DNA from: Sulfurovum sp.
Lineage (GTDB): Bacteria; Campylobacterota; Campylobacteria; Campylobacterales; Sulfurovaceae
Direction of reading: 5' to 3'
Length of the DNA: 18,836 bases
NCBI GenBank assembly: GCA_020719895.1
Contig: DYPM01000024.1
Location: forward strand, 1 to 18,836
The translations under genes and the position numbers were made by a program. Of this stretch, positions 14,987 through 18,836 are shown one piece after another. Position 1 is the first letter of the stretch. Every line of letters starts with the position of its first letter. A model generated the notes under the pieces. It ran no database searches and was not told the origin of the DNA. It worked only from the letters and a program-made list of their open reading frames with translations.

Positions 14987-15406
14987 ATGACCAAAAACCA
15001 AATCAAACAACTTCCTCTTTGGCTTATTGTTGCCATAGGAGTTGCAAGCTATCTTTTTGATGAATTTTCACAAAACACTCAACAATCATCACAACGCACC
15101 ACTACAGTCAAAAAAAACGAACGCTACTATCAAGAGAAGATGTGTAATCAACTCGGTGGCGTAATGGAAAAGCGACTTTTTGATAACGCAAGAGTGGATT
15201 GTTTGACTGATGAATATGCTATTGAAGTGGATTTTGCCAAAAAATGGGCAGAAGGAATCGGACAATCACTCTATTATGCAAAAATGACAGGCAAAAAACC
15301 CGCTGTTGGCTTGATTATAGATCTTAATAAAGAGCAACAGTTTCTCAAACGTCTTAGTAAAGTGAGCCAAGAGCAAGGAATAAAAATTATTTTGATAGAA
15401 AAATAG
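14987..15406 (+). CDS. Membrane-anchored PD-(D/E)XK (RecB-like) nuclease-fold protein
   Basis: 139 aa, no confident family name. An N-terminal membrane segment (LWLIVAIGVASYLF, 11-24) is followed by a short polar Gln/Ser/Thr linker and a compact domain. That domain reads ERYYQEKMCNQLGG, then RVDCLTDEYAIEVDFAKKW (D71, E80, D82, K85/K86) and IGQSLYYA (Q93...Y97). An acidic residue, a beta strand with ExD and nearby Lys, then a helix with Q-xxx-Y is the pattern of PD-(D/E)XK nucleases of the RecB type, with the lysine shifted from its usual place. Nuclease activity is inferred only. It begins 3 bases after the uup stop, with AAGG in the uup end, so they are co-transcribed and possibly coupled. 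Confidence 0.65.
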   Translation: MTKNQIKQLPLWLIVAIGVASYLFDEFSQNTQQSSQRTTTVKKNERYYQEKMCNQLGGVMEKRLFDNARVDCLTDEYAIEVDFAKKWAEGIGQSLYYAKMTGKKPAVGLIIDLNKEQQFLKRLSKVSQEQGIKIILIEK

Positions 15407-15429
15407 AGGATTTAACCATCTAAATAATT

Positions 15430-15455
15430 CTCAAATTTTGAGTAAGCTCAAAATT
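15430..15455. repeat. Overlapping alternative hairpins after the nuclease-like gene
   Basis: CTCAAA (15430-15435), TTTGAG (15437-15442) and CTCAAA (15447-15452) allow two mutually exclusive stems. The longer is AATTTTGAG-taag-CTCAAAATT, 9 bp and perfect (15434-15455). No T-run follows, so it is not a classical terminator. A further GTCGC...GCGAC pair lies at 15458-15481. Confidence 0.5.
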
Positions 15456-15539
15456 AGGTCGCAAGCAAAGGATCTCGCGACTGGTCGCTCTTGTTAAATC
15501 TATATTTAATTAGAGGTCTTGATTTAATCTTCGTCAAAG

Positions 15540-15545
15540 TACAAT
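15540..15545 (+). promoter_or_regulatory. Possible promoter of the cNMP-binding gene (-10)
   Basis: TACAAT 38 bases before the ATG at 15583. TTGATT at 15519-15524 could be a -35, but the 15-bp spacer is short. Confidence 0.3.
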
Positions 15546-15582
15546 AAAAAAACACCAAACAAATCAAAAAAAGGCAATACGA

Positions 15583-15969
15583 ATGGATCTTCAAGAGATT
15601 TTTAGTGCATCGCAAAGGATACAAGAGTTCAAAGAAGGAATGGTAATATTTGAAAAAGGAATGGAAGCCTATGTAATGTATGTCATTGTCGAGGGTGAAG
15701 TAGAAATCATCATCGAAGAGAAAGTGATTCAGGTAGCAGAAGCGGGAACTATTTTTGGAGAAATGGCAATTATTGAAAATGGAAGACGACGAAGTGCTAC
15801 TGCAAGAGCCAAAAAGCATTGTCGGTTAGTCTCTTTAGATAGAGATCAATTTTTGGCATTGATCAAAGAAGAACCGCATTTTGCACTCTACGTCATGCAA
15901 GTTCTCGCAAAACGCTTGAGAGAGATGAATTATAAAATTGCAGATAAACTTTTAGATGAAAAAAATTGA
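15583..15969 (+). CDS. Stand-alone cyclic-nucleotide-binding domain protein
   Basis: 128 aa consisting of a single cNMP-binding (CAP effector-type) domain. The beta-roll runs from about residue 10 to 88. The phosphate-binding cassette is FGEMAIIENGRRRSATARA (58-76), with the Gly-Glu and the Arg-Ser/Thr-Ala residues that contact cyclic nucleotide in binding-competent members. The C-terminal helix YVMQVLAKRLREMN matches the dimer helix of the Crp family, but the chain stops there: no helix-turn-helix. It cannot be a DNA-binding Crp on its own and probably works as a sensor or partner subunit. AAGG lies 8 bases before the ATG. It converges on the histidine kinase gene; partnership is possible but not shown. 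Confidence 0.87.
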   Translation: MDLQEIFSASQRIQEFKEGMVIFEKGMEAYVMYVIVEGEVEIIIEEKVIQVAEAGTIFGEMAIIENGRRRSATARAKKHCRLVSLDRDQFLALIKEEPHFALYVMQVLAKRLREMNYKIADKLLDEKN

Positions 15970-15976
15970 CGCAATC

Positions 15977-16008
15977 CTCAAATAAAAGTTTTAACACTTA
16001 TATTTGAG
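15977..16008. terminator. Bidirectional hairpin between convergent genes
   Basis: CTCAAATAAAAGT-tttaac-ACTTATATTTGAG is a 13-bp stem with one mismatch, lying between the cNMP-binding gene stop (15969) and the kinase stop (15998-16000), which it overlaps. Symmetric position between converging genes suggests a shared terminator. The AT-rich stem and weak T-tracts make it less than ideal. Confidence 0.55.
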
Positions 16009-17989
16009 TCAGAGCATCAATGATTTCGACTTTCTTGAACGGTTTGCATACTAAGCAGTTGTACATATTTCTTTCAAGCTCACTCAAATCTCCATTTCCA
16101 GTGATCGAAACAGCATAAATTGTTTTTTGATTGGGATATTTGAGTTCGATATCACGATAATGTTTTAACATTTCAGTACCACTCATTTCTTCCATGTTTT
16201 TATCTGAAAATAAAATATCAAATGGGTTGCCTGACTCTAACGCTTCAGTCAAAATCTTTAAGGCATCTTTACCATTGTATTTTGACATCACTTCGCAATA
16301 TTCCCCTTCAAGTATCGACACCAATAGACTTACATTGATTTTATTGTCATCGACAATCAATACTTTTGGTTTAAACCTAGTTGCAACAGCACCATAAAGT
16401 ACGTCAGTGTAGTAGTTGTTTTTTGACATTATCGGATATGCTTTGTATCTTTCTTGTTTTGAAAGAGAGAAAAGCTTATTTTCAAATAAAACTAATTTCA
16501 TATGATGTTCTGATGCTGTTTTGATCACCGCATCGCTTAACATATGTTCAAAACAGATGAGATGAGTAGTGTTTTTATTGATTTCTTCTGTGATAAAGAC
16601 TCTCTTTGGCGAAATTCCTAACTGTTCAAAGTGCCATTTCATCAAATTGGCATCAATACACGCTACATTATCTGTGAATATCGTAATGATTTTTTCTCTA
16701 ATTAGATAAGGAGCATAAGATGGAGTAACATCTACGATTTGTGCAGGAATATCAAAATAAAAATCACTTCCTTCGTCCACTTTGCTTGTGAGTTTCAAAT
16801 CACCACCAAGATCATTGACATACTTTGAACAAATCGCAAGTCCCAAACCAGTGCCACCATAGTGAATACTCGTATCCTCCTTTGCCTGTTCAAATGCCTT
16901 AAATATCGCTTTTTGACTACTCTCTTCTATCCCAAGACCAGTGTCTTTAATGGAGATAAAAATTCTACCCTCTTTATATGAGACATTAAACTCTATGGTT
17001 TTTTGCGTTGGTGTAAATTTATAAGCATTTCCGATAAGATTGATCAAAATTCTTTTGAGTTTTATCTTTTCTGTTTTGATTTTTTTTGGCATCATTGGAT
17101 CTATTTTGACTAAAAAATGAACTCCTTTGCTGGTCATATTGGCACAAAAAATATTGGCGGTATCGGCAAAAAAAGCTATCGAATTGACTATCTCCAACGA
17201 TGAAGTACGCACCTCATTGTCATACTTGACTTTCTCAAGAATAGAGTCTGTGAGTGCATTGATAAACATAGCACTCTCTTTGGCATTTTTGACAAAGTTT
17301 AGCAATTTCTTATCTTCGATTTGCTCTTCCATCAATTCCAAAAATCCAAAAAGACTATTCGCAGGTGTGCGGATATCATGTACTGTATTGGAGAGAAATA
17401 AAACTGTGTCATTCATCTCTTGTTGTGCTTTTTTGTTTTGCTCTTCAAGTTTTTTGATAGTTTCTGCTATCGCTCCTTGATCAACTTCGATAAGATTCCC
17501 TTGATTTTTCATCAAAACAATGATATTAATGAGATAGTTTTCAATCGACTCAAGCAACTTGATATCTTGTTGCGTATAGTTCTTGGCTTGACCGATTATT
17601 CTTGAAAATCTAAATATTCCAATCAGTCTCTCTTCTTTAAGAACAGGATAAATAAGTTGTGCTTTAAGCTTTATACTATAAGGATTATCGATCTCTTCTT
17701 GATACAATTTTTCACTTCTGATATAGTTGAAAAATGCAGGTTTTGTAATTGAAAATATTTTTCCAAGAATCCCTTCTAAATGTAGAGTAGAAAAATTTAT
17801 ACTGTTTTTAGCTTCACTATATAAAATGTTTTTTGCTTCATCAAAAAGCATACACTCTGCAACATCAGAATCCAAAATATCTTTTAAAAATGTTACGATA
17901 ATTTCATACTGTTTCTTTTTGTCATTCAAAGTAGAAATCTCCTTGATAATGTTGGCTATCAAGACGAGAGACTTTATATTGTTGTTCAT
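15998..17989 (-). CDS. Hybrid histidine kinase (GAF, HisKA, HATPase, degenerate REC, REC)
   Basis: 663 aa, apparently cytosolic (no transmembrane segment). Order: GAF-like sensor (about 25-160); coiled coil (about 174-195); HisKA with H-box TVHDIRTPANS, phosphorylated His204; HATPase with N-box LIGNAYKFTP (N321), G1 DTGLGI (349-354), G2 GGTGLGL (378-384); a receiver-like segment (about 432-520) without a phosphoacceptor Asp or switch residues; and a complete receiver with LIVDDN (D547/D548), acceptor D596 in FSDKNM, S628 and K649 in CKPF. No HPt domain and no output domain, so the phosphoryl group must pass to an HPt or another protein. ATG 17989 has AAGGA five bases upstream. It follows sixA by 12 bases. 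Confidence 0.92.
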   Translation of the reverse strand: MNNNIKSLVLIANIIKEISTLNDKKKQYEIIVTFLKDILDSDVAECMLFDEAKNILYSEAKNSINFSTLHLEGILGKIFSITKPAFFNYIRSEKLYQEEIDNPYSIKLKAQLIYPVLKEERLIGIFRFSRIIGQAKNYTQQDIKLLESIENYLINIIVLMKNQGNLIEVDQGAIAETIKKLEEQNKKAQQEMNDTVLFLSNTVHDIRTPANSLFGFLELMEEQIEDKKLLNFVKNAKESAMFINALTDSILEKVKYDNEVRTSSLEIVNSIAFFADTANIFCANMTSKGVHFLVKIDPMMPKKIKTEKIKLKRILINLIGNAYKFTPTQKTIEFNVSYKEGRIFISIKDTGLGIEESSQKAIFKAFEQAKEDTSIHYGGTGLGLAICSKYVNDLGGDLKLTSKVDEGSDFYFDIPAQIVDVTPSYAPYLIREKIITIFTDNVACIDANLMKWHFEQLGISPKRVFITEEINKNTTHLICFEHMLSDAVIKTASEHHMKLVLFENKLFSLSKQERYKAYPIMSKNNYYTDVLYGAVATRFKPKVLIVDDNKINVSLLVSILEGEYCEVMSKYNGKDALKILTEALESGNPFDILFSDKNMEEMSGTEMLKHYRDIELKYPNQKTIYAVSITGNGDLSELERNMYNCLVCKPFKKVEIIDALTQI

Positions 17990-18001
17990 TATTTTCCTTT
18001 T

Positions 18002-18550
18002 TTAACTCTCTTGTTGCTCTTTTATTGGCAACGTTGTTCTAATCTGTTTTGGCATGTAGTATCTAAACTGTTTGGGTTGGATAAAAAATTCCACCTTGCC
18101 ACACTTCTCACTAATTTCACTCCATGAATTTATCTCTAAACCAATTGCCAACACTCCCAAAGTAGGCATTTTGGCAAAATTCTCTTTAACTAAAAAATTC
18201 GCAAATTCGGTAAGCTCTGGATTATGACCAACCAAAAAAATTGAACTATATCCGTCATCTTGCAATGTAAGAATATTTATAATTTTCTCTGGGCGAGTAT
18301 TGTAAAGCTCCGCCATATAATGAATACGCCCTTCGTATTCGATCTTTTTGGCAAGAATATCAGCAGTAGTTTGTGCTCGCAACGCAAGACTTGAAAGTAT
18401 CAAATCAGGTTTGAGGCGTTGCAGTGACATATAAGAACTGATCGTCTCAAGATCTTTGTGTCCACGTTTTTTAAGCCCTCTTTCAAAGTCGCTAAGCGAA
18501 CCATCGCTCCAATCTGATTTGGCATGTCTGATAAGATAAAGTGTTTTCAT
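18002..18550 (-). CDS. sixA: SixA-type phosphohistidine phosphatase
   Basis: 182 aa of the histidine phosphatase superfamily, small SixA branch. LIRHAKSDW (6-14) carries the catalytic His9 with R8; SSLALRAQTTA (53-63) has the conserved phosphate-binding Arg58; LVGHNPEL (106-113) has the second catalytic His109. In E. coli SixA removes phosphate from an HPt histidine (ArcB, NPr). Here the gene lies 12 bases upstream of a hybrid histidine kinase on the same strand, so a role in its phosphorelay is a strong inference. The tail is about 20 residues longer than in E. coli. The ribosome site is weak (AAGAAG); TATCAT at 18563-18568 (minus) may be its -10. Confidence 0.9.
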   Translation of the reverse strand: MKTLYLIRHAKSDWSDGSLSDFERGLKKRGHKDLETISSYMSLQRLKPDLILSSLALRAQTTADILAKKIEYEGRIHYMAELYNTRPEKIINILTLQDDGYSSIFLVGHNPELTEFANFLVKENFAKMPTLGVLAIGLEINSWSEISEKCGKVEFFIQPKQFRYYMPKQIRTTLPIKEQQES

Positions 18551-18758
18551 GTAAGCTTCTTAATGATAATCTCATACGATCTAAACAAAATTCAGATTGT
18601 ATTTCAGTCACTAAAACCCTCTCCTAAAGGCGAGAGAGGAGTTAAAAAACTCCTTGATTTAATAACAGATAAAATCCAAGACTCTTTAGATTTGATCTGT
18701 TATTGCAAATGAACGAACTATAAGTTCGCTCATCGCTTTTATTGTCGCAAACAAATAA
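18551..18758. repeat. Non-coding right-end region dense in inverted repeats
   Basis: No credible gene. Hairpins in order: CCTCTC / GAGAGG (18618-18639); GGAGTT-aaaa-AACTCC (18638-18653); AATAACAGAT / ATCTGTTATT (18661-18670 / 18695-18704), whose stem extends inward to about 16 bp with one mismatch; and ATGAACGAACT-ata-AGTTCGCTCAT (18709-18733; 10 of 11 pairs). Read on the minus strand, the first hairpin is followed by TTTT and could terminate a gene entering from the right. Confidence 0.6.
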
Positions 18759-18836
18759 AGGGAACCTATAAAAACATAGACTGCTTCACTTTGTTCGCAA
18801 TGACAAATCCCGTCATTGCGAGGCTTTGTAAAAGCC
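18759..18836. repeat. Element B, copy 2 (cut by the window edge)
   Basis: The 78 bases match 7009-7086 with four substitutions and no gap, in the same orientation. The GCAATGAC / GTCATTGC hairpin and GGCTTT-gta-AAAGCC are intact. The right half, with the second terminal repeat, lies beyond the window. Confidence 0.85.

Noticed and set aside
18524..18712. 62-aa plus-strand open frame
   Set aside because: It begins antisense to sixA and runs through hairpin repeats (KPSPKGERG comes from the CTCTCC/GAGAGG palindrome). No ribosome site or domain.
1..18836. CRISPR array, prophage or toxin-antitoxin module
   Set aside because: No regularly spaced repeats, phage structural genes, integrase or paired small toxin-antitoxin frames were seen.

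Overview
The window looks like ordinary chromosome from a Campylobacterota (epsilonproteobacterial) species, probably a free-living Sulfurimonas/Sulfuricurvum-like organism. The grounds are the low GC, the AT-rich promoters with good -10 boxes but mostly no -35 box, the protein sequence style, and the co-oriented block ileS - 41-aa membrane protein - gatA - guaB. From memory, Campylobacter has the same gene order. I ran no database search; genus level is a guess.

Layout. 191-2236 (+): a tight four-gene unit made of a TetR-type regulator, a class I methyltransferase, a short YrdC/Sua5-like protein and a HIT-family protein. 2361-3590 (+): hisS with its own extended -10 promoter. It converges on guaB across a palindromic element of about 118 bp. 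10097-3731 (-): ileS, a 41-aa single-span membrane protein overlapping the ileS stop by 8 nt, gatA and guaB. The two gaps in this block (small gene/gatA and gatA/guaB) each hold a hairpin-rich repeat with another copy in the window. 10224-10706 (+): stand-alone CinA C-terminal domain (pncC), divergent from ileS and probably leaderless. 10786-11580 (+): seven tRNA genes (Lys-Val-Asp, then Lys-Glu-Val-Asp) behind a consensus sigma-70 promoter. 11678-12868 (+): lipoprotein S41 protease with a PDZ domain. 13041-15406 (+): an ABC-F ATPase (Uup type) followed closely by a membrane-anchored protein with a PD-(D/E)XK/RecB-like nuclease signature. 15583-15969 (+): a lone cyclic-nucleotide-binding domain. 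18550-15998 (-): a SixA-type phosphohistidine phosphatase 12 nt upstream of a hybrid histidine kinase (GAF-HisKA-HATPase-degenerate receiver-receiver). The right end is non-coding and packed with inverted repeats, including a second copy of the 119-bp element, cut off by the window edge.

How the genes work together. Much of the window serves translation: HisS, IleS, GatA (Gln-tRNA formation in organisms that mischarge tRNA-Gln), seven tRNAs, the ABC-F factor and the YrdC-like protein. GuaB supplies GMP. The right third is regulatory (phosphatase plus kinase, cNMP-binding protein). I see no CRISPR array, prophage, intact transposase or obvious defence island. The most unusual content is the set of structured intergenic repeats, the small membrane gene, the sixA-kinase pair and the anchored nuclease-like protein.
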